A model generated the notes under the pieces. It worked only from the letters and a program-made list of their open reading frames with translations, made no database searches and was not told the origin of the DNA. From Stenogyne calaminthoides (Eukaryota > Streptophyta > Magnoliopsida > Lamiales > Lamiaceae): DNA of 64,000 nucleotides. The stretch is taken from positions 14,136,001-14,200,000 of the forward strand of contig JBBCBC010000012.1 in the NCBI GenBank assembly GCA_037126765.1, in the 5' to 3' direction. Shown here one piece after another: positions 23,701 through 34,898 of the stretch; the stretch's first letter is position 1, and each line of letters opens with the position of its first letter. The translations under genes were made by a program, and so were the position numbers.

Positions 23701-24271
23701 TTTGAAGTTTAAGTGATCCAGTCTTTTGTGCCACAACCAACTGGTGTCAGTAGAACTTTTTGCAACTAAACATGTATCTTTAGGAGATAGTCTTCAATCA
23801 GCAAGATACATATTTCCTTTTCTAGTACCAGTTAGTAATATTTGTTGTGAAGCGTTATCTTTCACATAACATAAGTTCTTTGAGAACACAACACTGAATC
23901 ATTTGTCACGGAACTGGCTGATAGAAAGTAAATTATGCTTTAAACTAGACACATAAGAAACACCATGGATATGAACATAATCAACTTCAAGAGTTCCATA
24001 TCCTTCAATCGTGTCCTTTGGAGTTGTCTCCAAATGTAATCTAAGGGCCTTTTTGCTAAACATAGTCAGTGAGTAATTGCTTATATCCTGTCATATGTCT
24101 TGAACATCCACTGTCCAGATACCATGCAGCATGAGCCAATTCATTTCCACTCATTAGGTCTATATTGTCTTCATTCAGCTCAGTGCCCTTTTCCTTCACC
24201 TGAAGAACAGATCAGGTCTTAGGTACCCATTTAGTGTAGGGTCCTACCAGGTTAGCTGTACCTTTTGGAAC
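20752..24271 (-). pseudogene. Element B Pol: protease, integrase, reverse transcriptase, RNase H
   Basis: Continues the Gag frame. In order: protease with WYLDSGCSRHMTG (near 24100); integrase with the HHCC zinc region (WHKRLDHLNFKTL ... CDVCQ, about 23736-23620), a catalytic core with HMDFFGPV, GTEF and NGVVERRNRTL, and the SIRE-type tail FGCKCFIHN ... HVVFDES (to 22849); RT with [27 protein letters not shown] and YVDDIIFGS (22131-21577); RNase H with GYSDADYGG and TSTTEAEYMV (21576-20752). The order protease-integrase-RT-RNase H is diagnostic of Ty1-copia. About seven in-frame stops interrupt it, mostly where relatives have Trp or Gln codons, so it is inactive. Confidence 0.88.
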
Positions 24272-26623
24272 CTAAATCTGCCTGATAACTCTAATTACTT
24301 TAGAGTGGTTGATTTGTCTCCCATAAACATCTACATACACATTCACCACCCTAGGTGCTTTGGCAGTACCCTGTGTATGAGTGACAGCCTTAGCATGAAC
24401 ATGAGCCTTAGAGTTCTTCTTGGGTTCAAGCATTTTGTTCAAATGTCTTGGCTTTGGTGCAGCTGGTCTCTGTCTCTGCTGACTTGGGTTCAGGAAACCT
24501 TTACCCTTAGGCAAGTGGAGTTTAGGTTGCCTGTACTGAAATTGTGGTCTTTCAGTAATCTGAGGACTTGGTCTTTTCAGTTGAGATTGTCTCTGCTGAG
24601 TGTTTCTCTTTTGAAAATTCCTATGATGGTTCAGTGCAAATTTCTTCAGGTTGTTATTCTTAGCCTGAGGCTTTGAAGTACTGGCCTGAAAATTTCTTAC
24701 TAGGTGTTCAGGTTTTCTAGCCTTTTCCTGAGGTTTGGGCTTTCTTCCCTGAACCTTCAGTTTTTCTGAAACCATAGGTCCTTTACCCTTGTCTAAAACT
24801 CTGGGTTGTTCTTCAGTAAGAAGATTAGTACAAGCCACAGGTTTAACAAAGACAGTCTTAGTGCTACTAGAAGCAGCATTCAGAAGACCTTGTGAGGTTC
24901 CCCCTGGATTATATCTCAATCCAGCTTTTATAGTTGCAGGTCTTTGATAACTCTGAATTTCATTTATTACTTTAGATGCAGAATTCAATAGAGCTAACTT
25001 TCTCTGCGCACTATCCTCACTTTTATTTAGAGTCGCATGCTTCTCAAAGTGGTCATTGAACTCAGTTCTGATAAGCTGAACCTCCTCTGTGGATTTCTCT
25101 AATTTTCCATTCAGGATTATTATCACTTTCTCATTTTCTGAGAGTTGTACTTTCAGAACATCCAGTTCATCAGTAGTTCCCATCAATTGAGAAGTGATCT
25201 CAGCATTTTTAGAGTCTTTCCACTTCAGATTCTCAGCAGTCAGTTCCTTATTCTGCTCTTGAGTTTCTATGAGCAGTTCTTGTAACACAGAATAGTCTTT
25301 CATAAGATTCTCAAAAGAATCCATCAGTTGAAAGTTACTGGTTACAGTTGAACTTGAGAACTCATGTGCTTGTGTAGGAGCAACAACAGAGATTAAAGAA
25401 TTTACCTCCTCCATAGCAACAAGGCAGACATCATCACTGTCACTATCTGAGAATATCTCATCTGAAGAACTGGATCCTTCTTCAGATTGTTCTTCTTCTT
25501 CAGCAATCATAGCCTTCTTGCTGGAGATCTTTCTATCTCTCTTGTGTTGTCTCTCCTTTCTTTCTTTAGCACTCAGCTCAGGACAGTCATACTGGAAGTG
25601 ACCTTTCTTCTGGCAGTTGTAGCATCTGTTGGTATCATCATCCTGATCACTTTCCTCCTTGGTCTTGGAGTCCTTCTTCCTGGATGAGGAACCTTCAGCT
25701 TTATAGTCCTTTATTTTCTCAGTGGATCTGTCCTCAGCCTCTGAGTTATTCTTGTTCTTGTACCTGTGATTCCTGTAATATTTCTTATATTTTTCATATC
25801 TGCTATTGAGTCTTTCAAACCTCTTTGCCATCAGTACTAGCTTATCCTCTTGCTCATCCTGATTTTTGGCAAGTGAGTTCTTAGACTCTCTAGATTTACA
25901 GGATTTCTCTTTGGCCTTGAAAGCCACATTCTTGCTAGATGAAGAATCATCTTTGCTATCAGATTTCTTAGTTTTCTTGTCAATCACCTCATAAGCTTTC
26001 AGTTCAGAGAAAACTTGTTGGTATGGCATAGAATCAATATTTTTGGTATTTTCAATCACCACAGCATGTATATCCCATTTCTTAGATAATCCTCTAAGAA
26101 TTTTCAGTGACACTTCTCTCTGTGGGTATCTTTTCCCAAGAACATTCAGATCATTCATAATGCTAGTGAATCTGACTTCCAGTTTGTCAATGGATTCACC
26201 ATCTTCCATTTCAAAATTATCAAACTTTTCAATAGCAACAGAAAGTTTGTTTTCTTTAATATGATTTGTGCCTTGACACATGATAGCAAGTGTGTCCCAT
26301 ATTTCCTTTGCAGTTTCACAATGAGAAAGCATCCCCATAACACCATCATCAATAGTACTATATAAAGTATCTTTAGCAATGTAGTCCAAATTGACTAACT
26401 TTCTCTCATCAGGAGTAACTTGATCATCAGGTTTTGGAAATTCATCTCTGGGATCATTTCTCTCAGTATCAGTAATTCTGGGATTCACAACAGTGTATTT
26501 GAATGGTCCTTCAGAAACCACTCTCCACATTCTCTCATGTTTGGAATGCAGATGAGCCTGCATTCTCAGTCTCCATAGGTCATAGCTCTCAACCGAGAAC
26601 ATAGGAAGTTTCTTAGAAGGCAT
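24272..26623 (-). CDS. Element B Gag, 783 codons before the first stop
   Basis: Starts MPSKKLPMFSVESYDLWRLR. Residues about 1-230 are the Ty1-copia Gag (UBN2-type) domain. A CCHC knuckle CYNCQKKGHFQYDC lies at residues 334-347 and binds RNA. Residues about 440-560 are rich in Leu, Glu and Lys in a coiled-coil pattern (ELTAENLKWK, DELDVLKVQL), as expected for Sirevirus Gag. A basic, Gln/Pro-rich tail follows, then YVDVYGRQINHSK. The frame ends at a TAG that replaces a Trp codon kept in element A; beyond it the same frame runs into protease, so Gag and Pol were one frame. Start chosen because all related copies begin with the same MPSKK. Confidence 0.88.
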   Translation of the reverse strand: MPSKKLPMFSVESYDLWRLRMQAHLHSKHERMWRVVSEGPFKYTVVNPRITDTERNDPRDEFPKPDDQVTPDERKLVNLDYIAKDTLYSTIDDGVMGMLSHCETAKEIWDTLAIMCQGTNHIKENKLSVAIEKFDNFEMEDGESIDKLEVRFTSIMNDLNVLGKRYPQREVSLKILRGLSKKWDIHAVVIENTKNIDSMPYQQVFSELKAYEVIDKKTKKSDSKDDSSSSKNVAFKAKEKSCKSRESKNSLAKNQDEQEDKLVLMAKRFERLNSRYEKYKKYYRNHRYKNKNNSEAEDRSTEKIKDYKAEGSSSRKKDSKTKEESDQDDDTNRCYNCQKKGHFQYDCPELSAKERKERQHKRDRKISSKKAMIAEEEEQSEEGSSSSDEIFSDSDSDDVCLVAMEEVNSLISVVAPTQAHEFSSSTVTSNFQLMDSFENLMKDYSVLQELLIETQEQNKELTAENLKWKDSKNAEITSQLMGTTDELDVLKVQLSENEKVIIILNGKLEKSTEEVQLIRTEFNDHFEKHATLNKSEDSAQRKLALLNSASKVINEIQSYQRPATIKAGLRYNPGGTSQGLLNAASSSTKTVFVKPVACTNLLTEEQPRVLDKGKGPMVSEKLKVQGRKPKPQEKARKPEHLVRNFQASTSKPQAKNNNLKKFALNHHRNFQKRNTQQRQSQLKRPSPQITERPQFQYRQPKLHLPKGKGFLNPSQQRQRPAAPKPRHLNKMLEPKKNSKAHVHAKAVTHTQGTAKAPRVVNVYVDVYGRQINHSKVIRVIRQI

Positions 26624-26737
26624 GATGAATGAGCCTTGTGAGATATCAGCAATAAGATCTATTCAGTAGACCACCAAAGTCTTTCAGCAAATAGACTATG
26701 GCTACCAAAGCAAGTGGTCAAAATGAACCACTGCTCT
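26624..26737 (-). other. Leader of element B
   Basis: Short non-coding stretch between the primer site and the Gag start, similar to 4190-4291 of A. It ends at solo LTR D1. Confidence 0.6.
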
Positions 26738-28279
26738 TGTAGGTCCCGAACGGGTTTTGTGAGGGCAGAAGTCTAGAGGGGAGGGGTGAATAGACTTAAA
26801 AAACTTTTGTGCAAATCAGGTGTGAGGCGATTAAACCGATCGAGTGTGAGTGAATCGGTTTGGGTGATAACCAACTTCTAATCGCTTTGAAGGCGATCGA
26901 TTCGGTAACTATCGGTTTAAACGATGTGTCGCGGAAGCTTAAGTTTTACCCGTGTGAAAAACCGGTTTGATAAATCGATTCCAAAGTTAATCTTTTAATC
27001 GGTTGATCAAGTGTCAAGTTTGATCGATCGAAGCTTGGTGCTAATCGATCTCAACTTGGAATATGTATGCTTTTAAAGGTTGTGTGAGATTGTGTAATCG
27101 CTTAATCAAAGCGGTAAAGGCACACAAGATTTATAGTGGTTCGGACAAACCAGTTCTCGTCCACTCTTCCCTATCACAAGGGCACCTACTTAACCAACTC
27201 GGACTTTGTTTTATGTGTAAGTCCAACACAAGACACCAACTAGATGTTTAAGGAGTTCACACTCAACCGATCCCGGAGATCGTAACTAGAAACCCTAGTC
27301 GAAATCTTGCTAAACAACTTAACCTAACTTGGGGTTTGGGTAAGATTGTTTTTGGTTCCAACTATGAAATCTTTTCTTGCAGATAAAAGCGACCCTAACA
27401 AATTAGATGAAAAGATTTCTATGCTAAGAACTTATGGGATGAACACTTAATAAAAATTAATCTTCTTGTTACGTGTTCTTGTGCGGAAATCGATATTAGC
27501 TTGAGCTTCTTGATTGTTCAAATAAGCTTTCCATTGTATTCACTCTAAAGTGTAATCCCATATATATAGACCTTGAAATCAAAGAGCCGTTGGAGAGCAA
27601 TTTGAATTTCAGGCTATATTTGGTAGACTTGCAGGCTTGATGTGACGAGCTTCGAGAACAGCATGGCCAAAAGCGTGAATTTGTACTTTGTAGCCGTTCT
27701 GGAGAGAGGTAGCATCAAATCTCAGAATTTCTTGGCTCGATCATCGTGTCTTGTTCTTATTGGATAGCAGACTCACTTTTCGGTGTTGTTCTTCCAACTA
27801 AGCTTGACATTCTTCTTGTTCAGATCATCGACGTATGATTAGGTGAAACATCAGATTTCACTGGTGGTGACTTTGATCGATCTGAATCGATCGATCTACT
27901 GATAAGTCTTCGTCTTGGGTTGACTTAGCTTCAACTAGCGACTTCGATCGATGTAGGTCTTCCGTCCGATCTTGAGTATTCGAGTTTGATCTTTATGACT
28001 TTAGTCGAGATATCGACGGATCGTAACGATCGATCTTCTATTCTTGTCTTGCATTACGCCCGTCGGATATCAAATTGTCCTTTGAGTCTTCAGATCTGAC
28101 CTATACATATTGAGTTTCCCCCTCAATATGTGACCTATCTATTTCATCAGTTGTTCTATACAATCATTATCAACTGGTCTCCTATAGCGGTAATATAAAC
28201 ATCGATCGATAATGTGTCCGACCGGTCTATTATTACATGTGTTTTTGGAACTTTCATCAAAACTATAAATTTTCCAACA
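26738..28279 (-). repeat. Solo LTR D1 in the primer-binding site of element B
   Basis: 1542 bp starting TGTAGGTCCCGAACGGGTTT and ending TTTCCAACA in plus-strand reading, with perfect duplication GCTCT (26733-26737 and 28280-28284). The ends match the LTRs of element D, and orientation is the same. It is about 300 bp shorter than the D LTRs and lacks their GGGACTTATATCC repeat block. No internal region, so it is a solo LTR. Confidence 0.85.
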
Positions 28280-28291
28280 GCTCTGATACCA
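28280..28291 (-). other. Element B primer-binding site
   Basis: TGGTATCAGAGC on the minus strand, complementary to initiator tRNA-Met, two bases inside the 5' LTR. The insertion of D1 fell inside this motif; the GCTCT duplication restores it on the LTR side. Confidence 0.8.
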
Positions 28292-28293
28292 CT

Positions 28294-29251
28294 TGTGGTC
28301 CCGGTGCAAATGAGTCTTACACGTGTATGGGGGGGGAATACACGTGTTTAGTAATTTTTAAAACTTTTCTTTACTGAGATCAGAAGAGTCGTTGTCACGA
28401 GAATTTTTTTAGAGAAGCACAAACCGCCCCGAGTCAAAAGTCTCTTGAGACAAAGATCTGAGCAACTTTTCGGTGGCAGATTAGCCAATGATCCTGAGTT
28501 TATCAGAGATCCTGAGAAGCTTGGATAAGATAATTATCTTACTGTATACTCAATAGAGTTAGTTCAGTTTGGTATCTATCTATTCTAGCTAATCAAGAGT
28601 GCGGAATGGTTGGCCCTAAGTTTATACTTGTTTTAGCTTGCTGAAAATCTCTTCCTTAGTAAAATAGTGGTTAAGGCTGTGAATCAGTTAATGCACATTC
28701 AGTGGATGGATTCCAACTGAGTATCAGTGAAATATGCTTTTAGTGAAAAACATTCAACAGATAAAATGCAATACAGAAAGCAAACAACACAACAATTATA
28801 GTGGTTCAGAGACTCAAGATCCTACGTTCACTCTCTCTAAACTTCAGAGAAATTCCTTAACACACTTCCTAAAGCTTTCAGGCTGACTCACTGCAGCTTA
28901 CTAACTTTTCTACCTTGAGTTTTCTGGCTGACTCACTGCATCTTACTAACTCAACACACACAAGTTTTCAGACTACCACAGGTAGCTTACTAACTTCTCA
29001 TCTAAAGTTTTCTGGCTGACTAACCTGTAGCTTACTCACTCTTTACAACTCTAATTCACCAACAATTCACACACACAAACTACCTTATCAAAGAGTTTGG
29101 GTTTGGGTTGGTTTCCAACTAGGTTGAGACATCCTTTACAATAAGAACAAATGCAAAGGCTAGGATGTCTCTACTAAGCTTTGGATATTTCTATCAAAAC
29201 TAGGCTTAGTGAATGAGCTCTCTCCAATGTGAAACACTTGGGAAATTTTAG
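28294..29251 (-). repeat. Element B 5' LTR, proximal part
   Basis: Starts TGTGGTCCCGGTGCAAATGA in plus-strand reading and shows the CACGTG hairpin at 28319-28347. Collinear with the LTR of A. Cut at 29251 by element D, whose duplication is TTTAG. Confidence 0.85.
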
Positions 29252-31087
29252 TGTAGGTCCCGAACGGGTTTTGTGAGGGTGGAAGTCTAGAGGGGATGGG
29301 TGAATAGACTTCCAAAACTTTTCGTGCGGATCAGGTGTGAACTGCAGATTACCCGATCAGAGTGCTAGTGTCTCAGTTTAGACTGATGTTCAATCTTCTT
29401 GAGTTCTGAGGGCGGTCGGTTTTATATCTGTCGACAAGCCAATGGTGCGGAAGCTTGTTTTTACCCGTGTGAAAAACCCGGTTTTATCAATCAGATTCTT
29501 AAGTCGATTTTCAACCCGGTTGGATGAAGTGTCAATCGATCGATCGATTCTTAGTGCGATCGAGCTTAACTTTAGAATATGTATGCAGTTTAAACTCAGT
29601 TGAGTGACTTGTGTAAAGCGATAAGAAAGCAAGTAAATGCACACAAGACTTTTTATAGTGGTTCAGACGAAACCCGTCCTACGTCCACTCTTCCCTTAAC
29701 ACAGGGGAACCTTAACCTACTTTAACCTGCGGGACTTATATCCTTTTTAGGATGGCGAGATGTTCTGAGTTCCCACTCTTACAAACTTAACTCAAGGGAC
29801 TTATATCCTTTTCAGGATGGTCGAGATGTTTACCGAGTTCCCACTCAAGCTTAACCTACGGGACTTATATCCTTTTCAGGATAGCTGAGATGTTTATCGA
29901 GTTCCCACTCTACAACGTAACCAGCAGGACTTATATCCTACAAAGAGGATAGCCGAGATGTTTAATGAGTTCTCACTCTACAGACTTGACCTAACTTGCG
30001 TTTGGGTAAAGAATGATTGAGGGTTCCAACTGGAAATCTATCCTGGTGCTTTTAGTTAGCCAAAATGCTAGTGGATAGGATTTCTTGCTAAGAACTATGG
30101 GATGAACACTCTTAAGAATAATCTTGGATGTAGTGTTCTTTTTTGAGTGGAGATTTGTTTGTAGCTTTAGCTTCTTTTGCGATGTCTCCGCGTTTGTTCT
30201 TGCGTTTTCACTTGTTAGTCCTTTTTGGTCCTATGTTGGTCCTGTTCTTCAAAATGAAGATCGATCCCATTTTATAGACCTCGAAATCAAAGAGCCGTTG
30301 GAGAGCAATTTGAATTTTGGGCTATATTAGGTAGGCTGTAGGATATGATTGTGACGTCTTTGTGATTTTTCGGTGTGGCCGTAGGCATGATTAGCGCCGT
30401 TTTTATCTCGCAAGATCATCGTATCCCGTATTGTCGACTCTTTTTGTGCGCGTTACTTTCTCCTCCTTCGCCGAGGCGGCACTTTTAGAAATTTGTCCGT
30501 TAGGCGATTGATATTCCTTTTGAAGAGGATTCGTCTTATGCGGTGTATCTTTTTATTGTCACCAGTGTGAGTGACTTGATCACGTAATCGATCGATCTAC
30601 CTTGTTGAGTCTTGATTTGCACATTGTCTTAGCTTCAATATCTGCAGACTACTGCTTTGAAAGTAGGTCTTGTGTCTTTTGATCTTGGTGTCTCTGAGCC
30701 TCGGTGTATTGATTAGTCTTGAGTCTTGAGTTTATCTGAGTCTTGAGTTCATCCGAGTCTTGATGTTATCTCGAGTCTTCGTGTTCATCCGAGTCTTCGT
30801 GTTCTTCCGAGTCTTGATGTCTTCTTGTCTTCACCGATCTTGACTTCTTGTCTTGATTTAGCTTAGTCTTGATCATATGACCTTCTCCGGGTCATCCGAT
30901 ACTTCGACTGACCTATACATATTGAGTTCCCCATCAATATGTGACCTATCTTTTACATCGACTATCTATACATTTCACCGGTCATCCTATTCGATTCTAA
31001 GTCATCGATCATTCTAACAGTCCGACCGGTCCTATTACAACCTTGTTTTGGAACTTCCATCAAAACTAAATTACATATTTCCCAAAA
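29252..31087 (-). repeat. Element D 3' LTR
   Basis: Matches 46698-48550. It contains four GGGACTTATATCC-type units at 29729-29985 and a TATA box (reverse complement near 30267-30277). The last base pair of the expected CAACA end is changed (CAAAA). Confidence 0.88.
29729..29985. repeat. Tandem repeat in D LTR, about 65-70 bp unit, four copies
   Basis: Each unit has GGGACTTATATCCTTTTCAG, GAGATGTTTA and GAGTTCCCACTC. The matching block in the other LTR is at about 47187-47440. It is absent from solo LTR D1. Confidence 0.8.
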
Positions 31088-31100
31088 ATTTCCCCCTTTT
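31088..31100 (-). other. Element D polypurine tract
   Basis: AAAAAGGGGGAAAT on the minus strand directly before the 3' LTR, same as in A, B and E. Confidence 0.8.
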
Positions 31101-31237
31101 TGATGGAACCAAAACACTTAACCAAACTTGATCAGAAAAACAGATACCATGAATGGAAATGTAGATAATGCAAATAGTACATACCTCAGAAGGCAATGAT
31201 ATGATTGTCTTAGAATCAGTGGGATGGAAAGTTTTAT

Positions 31238-34200
31238 TCAGATAGGTGTGTGCATAGTAGAATATGTGAAAAGCGTACCTATCATCTGATTCCAAGTTGT
31301 TGTCTTCTTGTGTACTTGAATATTTGCGTTCTTTGGGGATGCCAAACATCCTGCATACATCCTTTGAATTAGCTTGTCAAATTCTTCTTCTATTCTATGG
31401 ATTCCTCCTTTTTCAGCTAGTCCATAGTAGATGTTCTTGAATTTAATGGGATCTAGCTTGTTGTCTGGACGCAAAGGTGGAAGGAGTAGTTCAAAGGGTG
31501 GAGCTTCTGGTATCAGTGACATGATCTTGCCTTCTGTCATAATTGTTTGGTAGAAGTCTGGATATTTTGTTTCTAACCAGTTCCGAAATTCATCATCATT
31601 TTCAGTCTGATCTTGATGAATTGGAATCTTCTCCAGGATGTGGACGTCACATAACCATTCTCCTCTCGATCCGATCCCATTCTCGAAGCAAATCTTGTCA
31701 TGCACCGAGGATGCCTTTAACAGTCTTTGGAATGGCATTTTTTCTCCCAAGCAATCTCCTCTCTGCTTTCTGACTTAATGTCTTCTTCTTCCTTCCGGAT
31801 GTAGGCAATGTTCACCCTTTTGCCTCTGCTAACCTCGCTTCTTGATTGCGGCCTCTCTTATTCTCTGTCTTGTTTGCTCTTGAACTTGTTCAGAGTCATC
31901 CGCTTTTGGTGGAGAATATCCGGCCTTGTCTCTCGATTTTTTCGCGATTGCTTTCATCATCTTGCCTTTGCCTTTCTTCCTCCTTAGAGTCCGCTTTCGG
32001 TTCATCTTGTTCATCTTCTTTCACTAATTTTCTTAGCGAGTTCAAGGCTCTTGGCCTGATCATCGACTTCCATTTCTTTTACGAATCGGATGAAGAGAAG
32101 TCTTCAATTTTGTCGACTCTGGCGGTAATCTCGAAAGAGTACTTTTACGCTTTCGGCGATCTCTTTCTTTGTGTTGCTCCACGTTTCTTTTATTTCATAG
32201 AATTTAGATCGGTAGATGGAGCGGGTTTGCAAGATAGATCTGATGGTTTTTGGTAGAGATGAAAATTTTACCAACCGTATGCGAGTCTGTTTTCTTCCTT
32301 CTCTTTGTTCTCTTTTTCTTGAGTCTGTTTTTTACGTATTCTCTTTTCCTTCGACTCTTTTCTAGACTCTTTTCCTTCCCCTTTTTGGTTGCATCAAAGA
32401 GGTTGGACATCTTCTGCGATTGAGTTGTTAATTGCCGTGAGATCTCCTCTCTAAGTTCTCGACAATAAAAGGAGTGATCCGGGCAATGGCGAAAAGGTGC
32501 GAGTGTGTAAAGCGTCCGAGTGCGATTTCGATTTCTGTCTTGCCTTTTTCGTAGAAGCTAGAAAATGTTTCCAACCCATATCCAAGTGATTGTTGGTTTT
32601 GTCCAAGGATGCCCGACACTCTCCAAAAGTACACGTATGCGATTGAGCATCTCTGTGCGAATCGAGAATTTGTCGATTTGGAGCTTGAGCTTCTCGGCAA
32701 GAGGGTATACTAGTTGCATTACTTGACAAGGATGGCATTGTGCATCCCAACAAAGTGACCGTTCCTTGTCAACTAGTTTAAACTTTGCTCATATTCAAAC
32801 CGCTTCATCGATTCTGCTTTGTGGCCAAGTGAATTTGTCTTCAAATGCGACTGGATCCCATCCTGAATCTTCTTAGAGTGATGATCTAGGGTATCGAGCT
32901 CATTTTAGCAGTTTGTTCAGATGTTGAGGCCTTGCCAAATTGGGTCTCATCTGCAGCACCCATTCTTGGTTCATTAGCAGCTCCCTCATGATTTGTAGGA
33001 GGTTGAACGGCTTCCTCCCTGTTATCAACAATTCTGAACCTTTCGTGAATCAGCCATTGGATATCGTCGTCTGATGCCAATTCAACAGCACTTTCAATCC
33101 CAGTATTGTGTAGACATTTCAACTCTAAGTCTACAAAGAAGTCTGATCCCAGAGTTGTCATTAGAATCAAAAGTTCTTCAATGCTCTTCAGTCTGATATC
33201 CCTCCAGAACACTATCTCTTCTATCTGTTGATGGATGCCAGGATGTTGATCCAATTCAGGGCATAGATCCAGCAGATACTCTTTGATATGTTGCTTCATT
33301 ATTCTTACGATGGGTTTCTCTGGAGCAGGTGAAGCAAGTATTGTTCTGGTGTTGAAGGGATTATGAGAGATGGACACATGTTCGTTGAATCTCTCAGGTT
33401 CTTGAGACTGGATTGGGGATTGGGATGTTTCTTGTTCAGGTTCATTTTCAGCGTGTAGAGGGTGTTCAGTTTCCTGAACGGGTTCATTGATTGGTGGAGT
33501 GGGAGATTTTGTTCTTAGAGGTGAGGGTGAGGGAGAGAAGGTTTTGTGGGGAGAGAGTGGAGGTGATGATTTCTGAGGAGAGGGTGATGGTGATTTGGAA
33601 GTGGGCGTTGGCGATCTTGCTCTCTGGAAGATCTTGGTTAGAGGCAGAGAATCAGATGGTGATTCTTCCTCAGATTGCACCACTTCTGTCTTTCTGACAG
33701 ATATCTCTCCTTCTGCTACGATCATCTGTTCTTCCCGTCTTCTCTGATAGTTGGCTCAGAGCGGACTTCTATCTCGTCGTCTGATCTTTCTTGCATCAGA
33801 TCCTCTATTCTCACGGCTTCTTTGGGCGAAACTTGGAAGCGATTTTTCGGAGGAGGTGAGACTCTCTTGACGTTTGGTTTGGCGTCTGGTTTTCTTGGCG
33901 AGATCCTTCCTCTTCATCCTCTTCTCTTGAATGTCCTTTTCACTTGCACTTGAGACGATCCGGTTGCCTTATCTTTTCCTTTCTTTTCTCCCCTTGGGTT
34001 TGGGCACATAAAGTCGGATCCTCATCGGCTTGTCGGTAGGGACTCATCTTTGCCAATATGGCCTTGTGCTTTGCTTGATAAATCTTTGCTCCATTCTCGT
34101 TCCATTCATAGTGCCGGCGGATGACTTATCGTGAGAATGATAGAGATTTTGTGTATGAATGAGCACTTGAAGATAAAGCGTCATTGCTTTCTGGGTCGAT

Positions 34201-34898
34201 TCGAACTTCCCGAGTCTTTTCTCGATCTTGCTTTGATCATACCCAACCAATCGATGTCCGAAGCTTTCTTGATTATTGCGGCCATTACACTTATCTTGTA
34301 TGAAGTGACCGCATCAAAGGTCGTAAAGTCGAGCACATGATCACCTTCGAGCGATCTCAAGAATAAGGCGATACTTTCTTTTCGGATAGGAGGCTTTGAC
34401 ATTAAATCGTGTTCTCCTTGTTTGCTTTGGTCTCAACTTATTTCGGCTTCAAAAACTCCTTTTCTCCTCTGAACATCGTGTAGGTCTCTGGATTGATGTT
34501 TCCTCGAGTTAGTCCGAATATCATCGTAGATCGTCATTCGTCACTCGAACTTTCATTCCGGGCCAACGGAAGAAATCGTCGACATCATTGTCTTCATCCC
34601 TCTGCGGATTGTAAAGAAACTCCAGGGCTTCATGGGTGTGAACGATGTTCTGATGAGTATAGCAATATCATTCCAGTCCATACGCTCTTAAGCACTCCAG
34701 AATTTCCAGCGATTCCGGATCTGAGGTGATGTTGAAGACGACGTACTTTTCATCAATGATGTCTTTCTTCATCGATGCAAAGTTGCAGTACTTTTTCCCT
34801 TGTCCTGGTCTTGAAACAAGATGTGCCATTTCTGTAAGATATGCAGATTGATGTTTAGTTTGAGTAAGATATTTCAATAAATTCATCCAAACTAGCAA
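31238..34898 (-). pseudogene. Element D third ORF (env-position ORF), diverged
   Basis: Several frames in one order. 34898-34668 and 34402-34181 resemble the N-terminal block of A and B (an EFLY..P..DEDN-like stretch, then YKISVMAAIIKKASDIDWL against LRLMAAIEDSPTTDFNWL). 33725-32886 is a Pro/Ser-rich tract with SPTPTSKSPSPSPQ followed by a helical region (IKEYLLDLCPELDQHPGIHQ). 31750-31238 resembles the C-terminal block (FRNWLETKYPDFYQ, GLAEKGGIHRIEEEFDKLIQ). It sits between RNase H and the 3' LTR as in A and B. The match is by eye and partial; function unknown. Confidence 0.6.
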
